Assembly: GCA_964583165.1 (NCBI GenBank)
Contig: CAZOVK010000018.1
Location: 1-34,956, forward strand
Direction of reading: 5' to 3'
DNA from: CAZOVK01 sp964583165
GTDB taxonomy: Bacteria > Bacillota > Clostridia > Lachnospirales > WRAX01
DNA: 34,956 nt
This document shows, in pieces, positions 1 to 8,064 of this stretch. A program made the position numbers and the translations under genes. Under the pieces are notes generated by a model. The model ran no database searches, was not told where the DNA came from, and was given only the letters and a program-made list of their open reading frames with translations. Within the stretch, counting starts at the first letter, position 1. Every line of letters starts with the position of its first letter.

Positions 1-10
1 CACCAATTTT

Positions 11-26
11 TTTAAGTCAACTTAAA
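11..26. promoter_or_regulatory. 16-bp palindrome upstream of ridA (possible operator)
   Basis: The sequence reads TTTAAGT, CA, ACTTAAA, a perfect 7-bp inverted repeat around a 2-nt centre. It lies about 35 bases before the ridA start. The 2-nt spacing is too tight for an RNA hairpin loop, so a binding site for a dimeric repressor or activator fits better than a terminator. No clear -35/-10 pair was found beside it. Its role is inferred from shape and position only. Confidence 0.35.
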
Positions 27-59
27 TCTTTGTAAATAACATTTGAAAGGATGATTCCA

Positions 60-437
60 TTGAAACAGGTTATCGCAACTAAGAACGCACCGGCGGCTAT
101 TGGCCCCTATTCACAGGCTACAAAACACAATGGCTTTATTTTCGTATCCGGGCAACTCCCGCTTGTGCCTGAAACGGGCGAGTTCGTCGCGGGTGGCATC
201 GGTGAAATGACAACACAGTGTATGAATAACATCAAGGCGATTGTAGAGGCCGCCGGCAGCAGCATGGATAAGATGTTGAAAATGACGATTCTTCTTGCTG
301 ATATGGGCGATTTCGCGGCTGTCAACGCGGCTTACGGCGCGTTCTTCAACGAAAACCCACCCGCACGCGCGGCTTATCAAGTGGCTGTTCTGCCCAAGAA
401 TGCCCGCGTTGAGATTGAGGCTATTTGCGCCGAATAA
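60..437 (+). CDS. ridA: RidA family enamine/imine deaminase
   Basis: The protein is about 125 residues, the usual RidA length. It carries the family's opening (VIATKNAPAAIGPYSQA), the FVSGQLPL strand, and the conserved Arg/Glu region near the end (NPPARAAYQVAVLPKNARVEIEAI). RidA forms a cytosolic trimer that hydrolyses reactive enamines and imines such as 2-aminoacrylate released by PLP enzymes. The next gene encodes a PLP enzyme, which fits that role. I prefer the TTG at 60 because AAAGG (46-50) then sits at a normal distance. The in-frame ATG at 51 touches that ribosome binding site directly. Confidence 0.95.
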   Translation: MKQVIATKNAPAAIGPYSQATKHNGFIFVSGQLPLVPETGEFVAGGIGEMTTQCMNNIKAIVEAAGSSMDKMLKMTILLADMGDFAAVNAAYGAFFNENPPARAAYQVAVLPKNARVEIEAICAE

Positions 438-460
438 TCTGAAAAACGGAGCTGTACATA

Positions 461-1636
461 ATGAGCTATTTCTCTAATGAAAATGTAAAACTGGACGTTT
501 TGAAGCGCCGCGCGTTTAACTACCGCTGGGCTGAAGTGCCCGACGGCGTGATTCCGCTTACGGCGGCTGACCCTGACTTTCCGCCTGCGCCCGAGATTAT
601 CGCGGCCATGACGGAGTATCTGGCTGACGGATATTTGAGCTATACGCCGAAGATGGGTATACCCGCGTTTCGCGAAAGCCTTGCGCATTCTCTTAGCGCG
701 CGGAAGAACGAACATATCAGCGCGGATATGGTTCTGCCGATTGACTCTGCCGCGCGCGGCATGTATGTCATAGCGCAAACCGTGCTTAAACCCGGCGATG
801 AAGCGATTGTGTTTGACCCCGTGGATTATCTGTTCAAGCAAAGTGTTCTGGCTGCGGGCGGCGTGCCTGTGCTGTTCTCTTGCGGCTTGAAGGACGGAAT
901 GTTGGATTTAACAGGGCTTGAAGACGTTATCTCGCCCAAAACGAAGATGATTTGCCTTTGTAACCCCCATAACCCTTGGGGCATGACATACACGCGCGAA
1001 CAGCTCGACTACATTCTTACCGTTGCAGAAAAGCATGACTTGTGGATAATGAATGATGAAATTTGGGCGGATATTGTGTACTCGGACGCGGAGTTTGTGA
1101 GTATTCTCTCGCTTGACGAAAAGCGCAACGGGCGTGTGTTGAGTGTGTTTGGTTTCTCAAAGAGTTTCGGCGTGGCGGGGCTTCGTATCGGCTGTATCTA
1201 TTGCCATGACAAGGACGTGTTCGAGCGCATAGTTGAGAACTCACACGTAATGACGACAGCGGGCGGTATTGCGTCACTGTCACAGATTGCGGGTATTGCG
1301 TGTTTGGATAAGGCCTATTATTGGGTCGAAAATTTCACTAAACACCTGCAAGAAAACCGTGACTACGCGCTCTCTCGTATAGCGAACATGAAAGGCATCA
1401 CATGTCATAAGCCGCTCGCGACTTATCTGCTGTTCCCGAACATCACAGGTACGGGCATGGGCAGTCAAGCGCTTGTGGACTTCTTGCAAGAAAAGGTTCA
1501 ACTCGCGCTGGTACCGGGCACGGATAAATTCTTCGGGCCGGGCGCGGAAGGGCATTTGCGCATTTGTTTCGCAACAAGCCGCGCGATTCTTGCGGAGGGC
1601 TTAGACCGCCTTGAACGTGGTTTAGAATTGATATAG
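461..1636 (+). CDS. PLP-dependent class I/II aminotransferase-like enzyme
   Basis: This 391-residue fold-type I PLP enzyme has the expected marks. The CNPHNPWG segment lies near residues 167-174. The MNDEIWAD segment (D199) should contact the cofactor pyridine nitrogen. The Schiff-base lysine is K234 in GFSKSFG, followed by a conserved arginine (GLRIGC). It resembles both the MalY/PatB C-S lyases and the broad AspC-like aminotransferases, and the sequence alone does not settle the substrate. It starts at ATG 461, 24 bases after ridA, with ACGGAG upstream. Pairing with RidA suggests its chemistry releases an enamine intermediate, which is inference. Confidence 0.9.
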   Translation: MSYFSNENVKLDVLKRRAFNYRWAEVPDGVIPLTAADPDFPPAPEIIAAMTEYLADGYLSYTPKMGIPAFRESLAHSLSARKNEHISADMVLPIDSAARGMYVIAQTVLKPGDEAIVFDPVDYLFKQSVLAAGGVPVLFSCGLKDGMLDLTGLEDVISPKTKMICLCNPHNPWGMTYTREQLDYILTVAEKHDLWIMNDEIWADIVYSDAEFVSILSLDEKRNGRVLSVFGFSKSFGVAGLRIGCIYCHDKDVFERIVENSHVMTTAGGIASLSQIAGIACLDKAYYWVENFTKHLQENRDYALSRIANMKGITCHKPLATYLLFPNITGTGMGSQALVDFLQEKVQLALVPGTDKFFGPGAEGHLRICFATSRAILAEGLDRLERGLELI

Positions 1637-1647
1637 GAGGGATAATC

Positions 1648-2535
1648 TTGGAAACGTACAGAAATTTCGACAGATTATCCTTTGATTTGGGTATGATTGA
1701 AGCTTTTTGTGAGATGGTTGAAATAGGCGTGAAGCCGCTCGCGCTAAGCCCGATTATACCGATAGAGAGTTTGGAAGAAACGAAAGAATTGTCGGCGCAG
1801 ATTGAAAAGAAATTCGGGGTTAAGAGTTATGTCGAGTACGATTTCCCACGTACTGACTTAGCTACACCCAATGACGTGAAAGATGCGGCGGTTATCTTCT
1901 ATTATAATGAAGAAACTGTGATAGAAAAATACCGCACAATCAAGCAATGCGCCGAAGAAACCCCCGAAAACCCACGTGTATCAATGGATTTTCGATTGCT
2001 TCTGGGTTATCCGCGCCGAAATGTACTGATTAAGTACCTACCGATGTTGGAAGTCAAGGACTTGACCGCCTTCATTGCTGAAACGGACGAAGTGGTTGAG
2101 ATTGAACAGGCCCTGTATCTAATTAACCGCAAAATGAAACGGTTCATGACAGCGCATGTGACATTCCCAAAAGTGCCTAACGCGAACCCCTATTATGTAA
2201 ATAATACCCAACTGGCCAAAGCCGCCGCTCTTGCACAGAAGCTGGACGAATTTACACTGCCGCTTGAGAATGGCGAAGAGATTTCGAACATGCTCGTGCC
2301 CATCATGGACAAAATTGGCGAGAAAGATATGTGCGAGGCGATTCAGTTTCTGACTTCGGCTACAATCACTCAAATAGCCTTTCAAGGCGGTGCGCGTGCG
2401 CCGATTGACGAAGATAGCATAAGTCTGTTTGAACTGGCCTTTTGCACGAACGATGAACGCGACGCACTCAAATCCCGAATTACTGAAACCGCCGCCACTT
2501 ACGGCGCGACTGTCACATTTGAAAGCGGGGAATAG
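1648..2535 (+). CDS. Unrecognised 295-residue protein in the peptidase operon
   Basis: I do not recognise this family. The start is a TTG at 1648 with a perfect AGGAGG at 1635-1640, and the gene ends one base before the next ATG, so translation is probably coupled. The protein is soluble, acidic, and has no signal peptide or membrane segment. Visible features are an N-terminal helical part, a proline-containing stretch near residues 35-42 (LSPIIPIE), and a C-terminal half rich in charged helices. No Cys/His metal motif or nucleotide-binding loop is visible. Its place between a PLP enzyme and M24 peptidases suggests amino-acid or peptide metabolism, but no function can be assigned. Confidence 0.8.
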   Translation: METYRNFDRLSFDLGMIEAFCEMVEIGVKPLALSPIIPIESLEETKELSAQIEKKFGVKSYVEYDFPRTDLATPNDVKDAAVIFYYNEETVIEKYRTIKQCAEETPENPRVSMDFRLLLGYPRRNVLIKYLPMLEVKDLTAFIAETDEVVEIEQALYLINRKMKRFMTAHVTFPKVPNANPYYVNNTQLAKAAALAQKLDEFTLPLENGEEISNMLVPIMDKIGEKDMCEAIQFLTSATITQIAFQGGARAPIDEDSISLFELAFCTNDERDALKSRITETAATYGATVTFESGE

Positions 2536-2536
2536 T

Positions 2537-3718
2537 ATGCACGACAAATACGCTATACCGCGAGAGAAAACCGCGCAACTTATTAAACTTTTGAACGCGC
2601 AGGATATTGATGCGCTTCTGATTTTCGCGCGTGAGGGTTCAGACAAGATTCTGCCGTTTCTGACAGGCGAGGACGCGATTCACACATGCGCGGCGTTGTT
2701 TTGCAAAAACGGCGAGATTATCATATTAAGCTCGTCCAGCGACAAGGGCAAATATGAACAGACGGGGATATTTACGGAAGTCCGCGATTATGGCACGGAC
2801 ATAAAGAACGCGCTCGGTGAACTTCTGGGCTCTCGTGACATCAAAAAGCTTGCGCTGAATGTGTCGAGTGAATTTAACACGGCTGACTGGCTCACACAGG
2901 GGCTATATATTCAGCTTCAAGAAATCGTAGGTGTTCAGAGGCTCATGGAGATTGAGGTTTCTTCTGCGCCGCTTATTCTCGAACTTCGGAGTAAGAAAAC
3001 GGTCGGCGAGATAGAAACAATCACAAAGGCCATTGAAATAACGCAAGACATCTACGAAGAAGTCTTCGCGGGCATAACTGTCGGCATGACAGAAAAGGAA
3101 ATAGGCGACTTGTTCGTTGAGGGTATGAAGAAACGCGATGTGACGAATGGTAACGGCGAGGGTTACGAATACCCGATAGTCTGTTTCTCACGCGCGGGTC
3201 TGGCGCATAGAGGCCCGGGGGATACGAAATCAGAACATGGCGACGTGTTGATTTGTGATTTCTCTGTGAGGTATAACGGGTATACGTCTGACATAGCCAG
3301 AAGCGCGTACTTTCTTAAACCCGGCGAAACAAAAGCACCTGATGATATTGAGCATGTGTTCGCAACAGCATATGCGGCTATCACGGCTTCAATCGAAGCC
3401 TGTAAGCCCGGCACGCCCGGCTTTGAAGTAGACGCGGCAGGTCGCAAGGTTATAGAAGAGGGCGGTTACCCGACTGTTCGTCATTCTGTCGGTCATCAGA
3501 TTGGGCGCGAATGCCACGACGGGGGGACGGGTCTATCGCCGCGTCGCCCGTCTTCAGAAGGGCTACTGGCAGTAGGTGAATGTTACGCGATTGAGCCGAC
3601 AGTCATCCAAGACGACGGCAAAACCTGCATGATAGTGGAAGAAAATGTCGTCATAACGGAGCACGGCGCGAAACTTTTGAGCAAGCGTCAAGAGAAGTTG
3701 GTGTATATCAAGCCATGA
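2537..3718 (+). CDS. M24 family metallopeptidase (Xaa-Pro peptidase-like), copy 1
   Basis: This 393-residue protein has an N-terminal creatinase-like domain (about 1-150) and a C-terminal pita-bread catalytic domain. The five metal ligands are visible: D241, D252, H320, E353 and E368. Around the histidine it reads GHQIGRECHDGG rather than the usual GHGIGLEVHE, so it is a divergent subfamily. Enzymes of this fold cut N-terminal residues, often next to proline. I chose ATG 2537, one base after the previous stop; the frame opens upstream at 2429, but that part overlaps the previous gene. It is about as long as the copy at 4992. Substrate is unknown. Confidence 0.88.
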   Translation: MHDKYAIPREKTAQLIKLLNAQDIDALLIFAREGSDKILPFLTGEDAIHTCAALFCKNGEIIILSSSSDKGKYEQTGIFTEVRDYGTDIKNALGELLGSRDIKKLALNVSSEFNTADWLTQGLYIQLQEIVGVQRLMEIEVSSAPLILELRSKKTVGEIETITKAIEITQDIYEEVFAGITVGMTEKEIGDLFVEGMKKRDVTNGNGEGYEYPIVCFSRAGLAHRGPGDTKSEHGDVLICDFSVRYNGYTSDIARSAYFLKPGETKAPDDIEHVFATAYAAITASIEACKPGTPGFEVDAAGRKVIEEGGYPTVRHSVGHQIGRECHDGGTGLSPRRPSSEGLLAVGECYAIEPTVIQDDGKTCMIVEENVVITEHGAKLLSKRQEKLVYIKP

Positions 3719-4995
3719 AAAACTACTGGGATAGTGAAGCCAACGAACTCATAGCGGATATTCTGTCGCAACTCGTAAAGATTGACACGGTAAACGCTCA
3801 CCACAACGAAACAGCGGCTTGTGAGTACATAAAGAAGACATTTTCAGCTTACGGGATTGAGAGCACCATATATGAAAGTGCTCCCGGGCGTGGGAATATC
3901 TACGCGCATATACCATCTGACAGCGAGAAGAAACAAGCCCCTGCCTACGTGATTTCTCACCTGGACGTGGTTGACGCTGTACGTGAGAAGTGGTCGTTTG
4001 AGCCGTTTTGCGGCGAGATAACGGACGGGAAACTACTCGGGCGCGGCACGCTCGATACGTTGCAACTGACGGCGGCCGGTATGGCGGCTATGATACTGAT
4101 AAAGAAGCACAATATAAAGCTCAACCGTGATATTCGTTTTATAGCCACGGCTGACGAAGAAAACGGCAGTAAATTCGGTATGCAATATCTGACCGAAAAC
4201 CACCCTGAACTCTTTGAACGCAGTTACATCTTCAACGAGGGCGGCGGTTTCGTCATGAAAGCGGGCGACAATTTCTATCGGACGATTTGTTGTGGCGAAA
4301 AGGGTGTCATTGACGTAAGATTCACTCTCCGCGCGAAGGACTACGCGGGCGGATTCTTTTCAGACTATTCGATGATGCGTGATTTCACTGAGATAGTCAG
4401 GCGTATTGCGGCCTATAAATCACCTCGTGTGATGTGCAGTATTAACAGGCGGTTTGAGGCTGTAGCGGGTGATGATACGGGGCGTGATGTTACGCTTAAT
4501 AACCTGCATGAATACTCCACGCATAACTCCCTTGGCTTAAACGCGTTCAACCAAAGGAGCGTTGAACCGTTTGAAGTAAAGGATATTTCGTTCATTGTAT
4601 CATTCCGCTTTGTGCCGGGAGTTACTGAAGAAGAACAGCACGTAATATTTAAAGATTTGATGTTTGAAACAAAGGCTTATCTTGAGCTTAGTCGCTGTCA
4701 CAGAGCCTTTGAGAGTGATATAGACAGCCCGTTTTTACAGATTCTCGGTGAATCAGCGTGTGAGTTAGAGCAAGAGGACGTTAAACTCCTGCCCATGCTT
4801 GCGCTCGGCAACACAGACGGGCGTTTCATCGGTACAAACATCTATGGCTTTACTCCATTACTGTCTGACATGCCCTTTAGTGAGGTATTGAAGAAAGTCC
4901 ACCAGACAGATGAGTTTATCACCTTAGATTCACTGCATTTTTGTGGGCAAGTGCTGTTTAACGCTATGGTCAGACTGGGGGAAACAGTTTTATGA
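3715..4995 (+). CDS. M20 family metallopeptidase
   Basis: This 426-residue protein belongs to the dinuclear-zinc M20 peptidases (dipeptidases, tripeptidases, deacylases). Ligand motifs are present in order: H82-x-D84 (SHLDVVD), D114 in RGTLD, the catalytic pair E148-E149 in ADEENGS, E175 in FNEGGG, and a late His in DSLHFCG near the C-terminus. A dimerisation-domain insertion falls between about residues 190 and 310. It overlaps the stop of the preceding M24 gene by four bases (ATGA) and is overlapped likewise by the following M24 gene, so the three should be made together. The exact peptide substrate cannot be read from the sequence. Confidence 0.87.
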   Translation: MKNYWDSEANELIADILSQLVKIDTVNAHHNETAACEYIKKTFSAYGIESTIYESAPGRGNIYAHIPSDSEKKQAPAYVISHLDVVDAVREKWSFEPFCGEITDGKLLGRGTLDTLQLTAAGMAAMILIKKHNIKLNRDIRFIATADEENGSKFGMQYLTENHPELFERSYIFNEGGGFVMKAGDNFYRTICCGEKGVIDVRFTLRAKDYAGGFFSDYSMMRDFTEIVRRIAAYKSPRVMCSINRRFEAVAGDDTGRDVTLNNLHEYSTHNSLGLNAFNQRSVEPFEVKDISFIVSFRFVPGVTEEEQHVIFKDLMFETKAYLELSRCHRAFESDIDSPFLQILGESACELEQEDVKLLPMLALGNTDGRFIGTNIYGFTPLLSDMPFSEVLKKVHQTDEFITLDSLHFCGQVLFNAMVRLGETVL

Positions 4996-6161
4996 CACAG
5001 CTTTACGATGAAAAGCTCACACAGGCCGCCGCGTATCTGAAAGACGCGGGTATTGACTGCTGGCTGATATACTCCAGTGAGGGCAGTGACCCCTGCTTGC
5101 CACTAGTGACAGGGCTGAGGACAGTCGGCAAGACATTCTTTGTGATTACGAAAGACAATGAGCGTTTCGCAATCGCTTCTGTGATTGACGCACAAGCCAG
5201 TGAGAACAGCGGGTTGTTCAATGAGGTTATCAAGTATAGAACAGAACCCGAAGTCGCGCTGAATGAGTTGCTTGATAGGTTCAATCCGCAAAAAATCGCG
5301 ATAAACTTCTCCTCGTCTGATAATCTATGTGACGGTTTGACGGCGGGGCGGTATCGTTGGTTGTGTGCCGTGCTTGGTCAACGCTCTGATTGCCTTATTT
5401 CCAGTGAAAGTTTCTTGAAGCGTTTGCGCTCAATCAAATCGCCGCTCGAGCTGGAATACATCAAAAAGGCCATTCAGATAACAGAAGACATCTACGCCGA
5501 AGTCTTCGCACAAACCCATTCGGGCATGACAGAATCTGAAATAGGCGAGTTGTTCATAGCGGGCATGAAGAAACGCGGCGTTGTCAACGGTATTACGCGC
5601 AAGCCCACAATGCCTATTATAATGAAGGAACGCATAGCCCACCGCGAACCGGGTGATGCGGTTATAGAACCGGGCGATTTCATCATCTTTGACTATAGCG
5701 TTGACTTTAACGGCTATGTGTCTGATATAGCGCGTACGGCTTATGTCCTTCGCGACGGTGAAACCGAAGCCCCTGAAGAGTTCAAGTTTAGATTCAAGGC
5801 GGCTTATGACGCAATTACGCTTGTCGCGGAGGGTATTCGCCCCGGTATGCTTGGGCATGAAGCTGACGCGTTGGCGCGGAATCACTATAAAGCACTCGGG
5901 CTTCCCGATATTACCCATTCTGTCGGGCATCAAATCGGGCGCGAATGCCATGATGGTGGCACAATCCTTGCCCCACAATGGGAACGCTACGGTGACGCGC
6001 CATTCGGCTTAATCGAAGCGGGTAACTTGTTCACAATCGAACCGACAATTCTGTTCTTCGACGGTGGTTACAGTGTTTTAACCGAAGAGAACATACTTGT
6101 CACAGAAAACGGCGGACAATTCCTCTCCAACCGCCAAACAGAGCTGATTCTGCTCAAATAA
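4992..6161 (+). CDS. M24 family metallopeptidase (Xaa-Pro peptidase-like), copy 2
   Basis: This 389-residue paralogue of the protein at 2537 shares its two-domain layout and the unusual SVGHQIGRECHDGG block. Metal ligands D234, D245, H313, E350 and E365 are all present, so it should be active. The catalytic halves are clearly alike (for example AIQITEDIYAEVF against AIEITQDIYEEVF), while the N-terminal halves have drifted. The start overlaps the M20 stop by four bases. The arrangement looks like an old duplication around the M20 gene, with each copy tuned to a different substrate or the two acting as partners. That last point is inference. Confidence 0.88.
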   Translation: MTQLYDEKLTQAAAYLKDAGIDCWLIYSSEGSDPCLPLVTGLRTVGKTFFVITKDNERFAIASVIDAQASENSGLFNEVIKYRTEPEVALNELLDRFNPQKIAINFSSSDNLCDGLTAGRYRWLCAVLGQRSDCLISSESFLKRLRSIKSPLELEYIKKAIQITEDIYAEVFAQTHSGMTESEIGELFIAGMKKRGVVNGITRKPTMPIIMKERIAHREPGDAVIEPGDFIIFDYSVDFNGYVSDIARTAYVLRDGETEAPEEFKFRFKAAYDAITLVAEGIRPGMLGHEADALARNHYKALGLPDITHSVGHQIGRECHDGGTILAPQWERYGDAPFGLIEAGNLFTIEPTILFFDGGYSVLTEENILVTENGGQFLSNRQTELILLK

Positions 6162-6173
6162 TTTCGGTTAAAC

Positions 6174-6208
6174 CTGTTTGGCGGCGACCACCCCTCTCCG
6201 CCAAACAG
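6174..6208 (+). terminator. Hairpin after the M24-M20-M24 run (weak terminator)
   Basis: CTGTTTGGCGG (6174-6184) is the exact reverse complement of CCGCCAAACAG (6198-6208), with a 13-nt loop. The stem extends with AAAC on the left and GTTT on the right if one C is bulged. Only a short T run (TTT) follows, so termination is probably partial. It would lower read-through from the peptidase genes into the binding-protein gene. Confidence 0.5.
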
Positions 6209-6227
6209 TTTAGCATAGCATTTCCAT

Positions 6228-6328
6228 GTTTTAACTGCACGCAATGATAGCGCAATCGCGACGCACTTGCGCCCCGCAAAGCGAAAACCGCTGGCCGCGT
6301 TGCGCTGAGGCGGTGTGCAGATTAAAAC
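6228..6328 (+). ncRNA. Structured leader element of about 100 nt, unknown class
   Basis: Nested pairing is visible directly. P1 pairs GTTTTAACTGCAC (6228-6240) with GTGCAGATTAAAAC (6315-6328), 13 bp with one bulged A, and can extend by a G-U and a C-G pair. P2 pairs 6249-6260 with 6296-6306, 11 bp with one bulged T. Inside are P3, TTGCG/CGCAA (6267-6271/6275-6279), and P4, AGCG/CGCT (6280-6283/6289-6292). It ends 38 bases before the binding-protein start. It could be a cis-regulatory or stabilising RNA, or a palindromic repeat element. I do not recognise it as a known riboswitch. Confidence 0.55.
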
Positions 6329-6366
6329 CGGAAATGCGCTATTAAATATCAAAAGGAGAATCGAAC

Positions 6367-7986
6367 ATGAAAAGAGCACGTATTCTTTTCGCCGCGCTGT
6401 TAGTAGTTACATTTATACTAAGCGCATGTGGCGGCACCGCATCACCGTCTAGCTCACCATCCAGCACGCCGTCGCAGTCACAGAGTAACGCGACTCCCGC
6501 TCCATCGAATCAAGCAACACCCGCACCTGTAGCAGCAAACGTCAAGGACACCATCATTGTCGCCATGGGCGGCGAGCCCAGCACACTTGACGGCAATGGC
6601 AAGAACGACAGTTCGTCGTCTATCGCCAAGCGTCAGATTTTCGACACTCTCGTAACACAGGACGAAAACCTTCAGGTTATCCCGTCTATCGCTGAATCGT
6701 GGGAACAAGTTGACGACACAACAGTCAAATTCAACATCCGCAAGGGCGTTAAATTCCATGATGGTTCTGAATTAAAGGCTTCTGACGTACTGTTCTCAAT
6801 CAAGAGAGCATATGACCTCGGCTTTGCGTCGGGCGAATTAAGCGCGATTGACTTTGACAACTGCGTAGCAGAAGACGATTATACCTATGTTTTGAAGCTT
6901 CAATACCCGTTCGCTCCGATTGTCGCTAACCTCTGCACAGCCAGCGCGGCTATTGTTCCGCAGGCTGTTGTTGAGAAAGTCGGTGACGAAGAGTTCGCGG
7001 TTAAACCCGTTGGCTCCGGCCCGTATATGCTTAAAGAATGGTTCCGTGGCGACCGTATCGAGTTCACAGCATTCAATGAATACTGGGGCGGCGCTCCGGC
7101 AACACCTAACCTCGTTATCCGTTTTATCGGCGAAACAACAACACGCGCTATCGAAGTTGAGAGCGGTGGCGTTGATATCGCGCTCGGTATCGCAACAAAT
7201 GACGTAGAACGCCTTGAATCTAACCCCAATGTGGTTATGAACAGAAAGATTGGCGCGGGCGTTGAATACATAGCGTTCAACACAGAAAAGACCCCGTTTG
7301 AAGACGCAAGAGTACGCCGCGCAGTAGCGATGGCGCTCGACACACCGTCAATTGTTAAGGCCGTTTATACGAAGGTTGGTCAGCCCGCACAAAGCATGTT
7401 GCCGCCGTCCACATTCGGTTTTGACCCAAGTATTGAACTTATCCCGTATGACGTAGAAGGCGCGAAGGCTCTCCTTGCCGAAGCGGGTTATGCTGAAGGT
7501 TTCTCCACACAGATTTGGGTTGCTAACACGAACCAAGCGCGTATGGATATTGCTGAAATCATGCAGAACCAGCTTAAAGCTGTCAATATCGATGCGAAAG
7601 TCAACGTAGTTGACTGGGGTAGTGGTCTTCTTATCGCTATTGAGAACCACACAACAGACATTTTCATCCTCGGCACGGCCGCTTCCACAGGCGACGGTGA
7701 CTGTTTGTACCAGTGGTTTGAATCAACAGGTCATTTCTCATCCAACACAAGCTACTACAAGAATGCCGATATGGACGCGCTTCTGCTTAAATCCCGCCAA
7801 GAAACAGACTCTACAAAGCGTCTGGCACTTCTGAAAGAGATTCAAGAGAAGATGATTCAAGAATCCCCTTGGATTCCGTATTACAACGGCGAAGTTATCA
7901 ACGCGACAACAAAGAAGGTTCAAGGCTTTGTTACGTTCGCGAACAATGTTCAACAACGCTTTAACACAGTTACTGTAGAGAACTAA
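6367..7986 (+). CDS. Dpp/Opp-type peptide ABC transporter, substrate-binding lipoprotein
   Basis: This 539-residue family 5 solute-binding protein starts with a lipoprotein signal (KRARILFAALLVVTFILSAC; the lipobox LSA-C gives lipidated C21). A low-complexity Ser/Pro/Thr/Gln/Ala linker follows (about 24-55). The mature part begins DTIIVAMGGEPSTLDG and keeps the family segments RKGVKFHDGS and PVGSGPYML. Anchored outside the membrane, it would capture small peptides and pass them to the permeases at 11090-12916. AAAGGAG precedes the ATG. It has its own leader element upstream and a hairpin downstream, as expected for a component needed in excess over its permease. Confidence 0.94.
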   Translation: MKRARILFAALLVVTFILSACGGTASPSSSPSSTPSQSQSNATPAPSNQATPAPVAANVKDTIIVAMGGEPSTLDGNGKNDSSSSIAKRQIFDTLVTQDENLQVIPSIAESWEQVDDTTVKFNIRKGVKFHDGSELKASDVLFSIKRAYDLGFASGELSAIDFDNCVAEDDYTYVLKLQYPFAPIVANLCTASAAIVPQAVVEKVGDEEFAVKPVGSGPYMLKEWFRGDRIEFTAFNEYWGGAPATPNLVIRFIGETTTRAIEVESGGVDIALGIATNDVERLESNPNVVMNRKIGAGVEYIAFNTEKTPFEDARVRRAVAMALDTPSIVKAVYTKVGQPAQSMLPPSTFGFDPSIELIPYDVEGAKALLAEAGYAEGFSTQIWVANTNQARMDIAEIMQNQLKAVNIDAKVNVVDWGSGLLIAIENHTTDIFILGTAASTGDGDCLYQWFESTGHFSSNTSYYKNADMDALLLKSRQETDSTKRLALLKEIQEKMIQESPWIPYYNGEVINATTKKVQGFVTFANNVQQRFNTVTVEN

Positions 7987-8004
7987 CAAGTTACACCCAT
8001 CGCG

Positions 8005-8030
8005 GCGGCGGGGGCGGCTGCTCCCGCCGC
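8005..8030 (+). terminator. GC-rich hairpin after the binding-protein gene
   Basis: GCGGCGGG (8005-8012) pairs perfectly with CCCGCCGC (8023-8030), and TTTGTC follows. The hairpin lies 18 bases after the binding-protein stop and 34 bases before the next ATG. With its poor T tract it most likely gives partial termination and protects the upstream mRNA end, leaving less transcript for the downstream peptidase and permease genes. Confidence 0.55.
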
Positions 8031-8064
8031 TTTGTCTATTCAACGCGTTAGTGAGGTGGCGTTT

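Noticed and set aside
2429..2536. Longer N-terminus for the first M24 gene
   Set aside because: It overlaps the previous gene, has no family similarity, and ATG 2537 aligns with the start of the paralogue at 4992.
5430..5978. Minus-strand open frame of 182 codons inside the second M24 gene
   Set aside because: It lies wholly within a well-supported gene on the other strand and has no recognisable motif.
6900..7343. Minus-strand open frame of 147 codons in the binding-protein gene
   Set aside because: It is fully contained in a confidently identified gene, low in complexity, and has no ribosome binding site that I trust.
8032..8064. Upstream extension of the Xaa-Pro aminopeptidase to 8032
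   Set aside because: It would begin at the tail of the hairpin and lacks a ribosome binding site; GAGGTGG lies at the right distance from ATG 8065.
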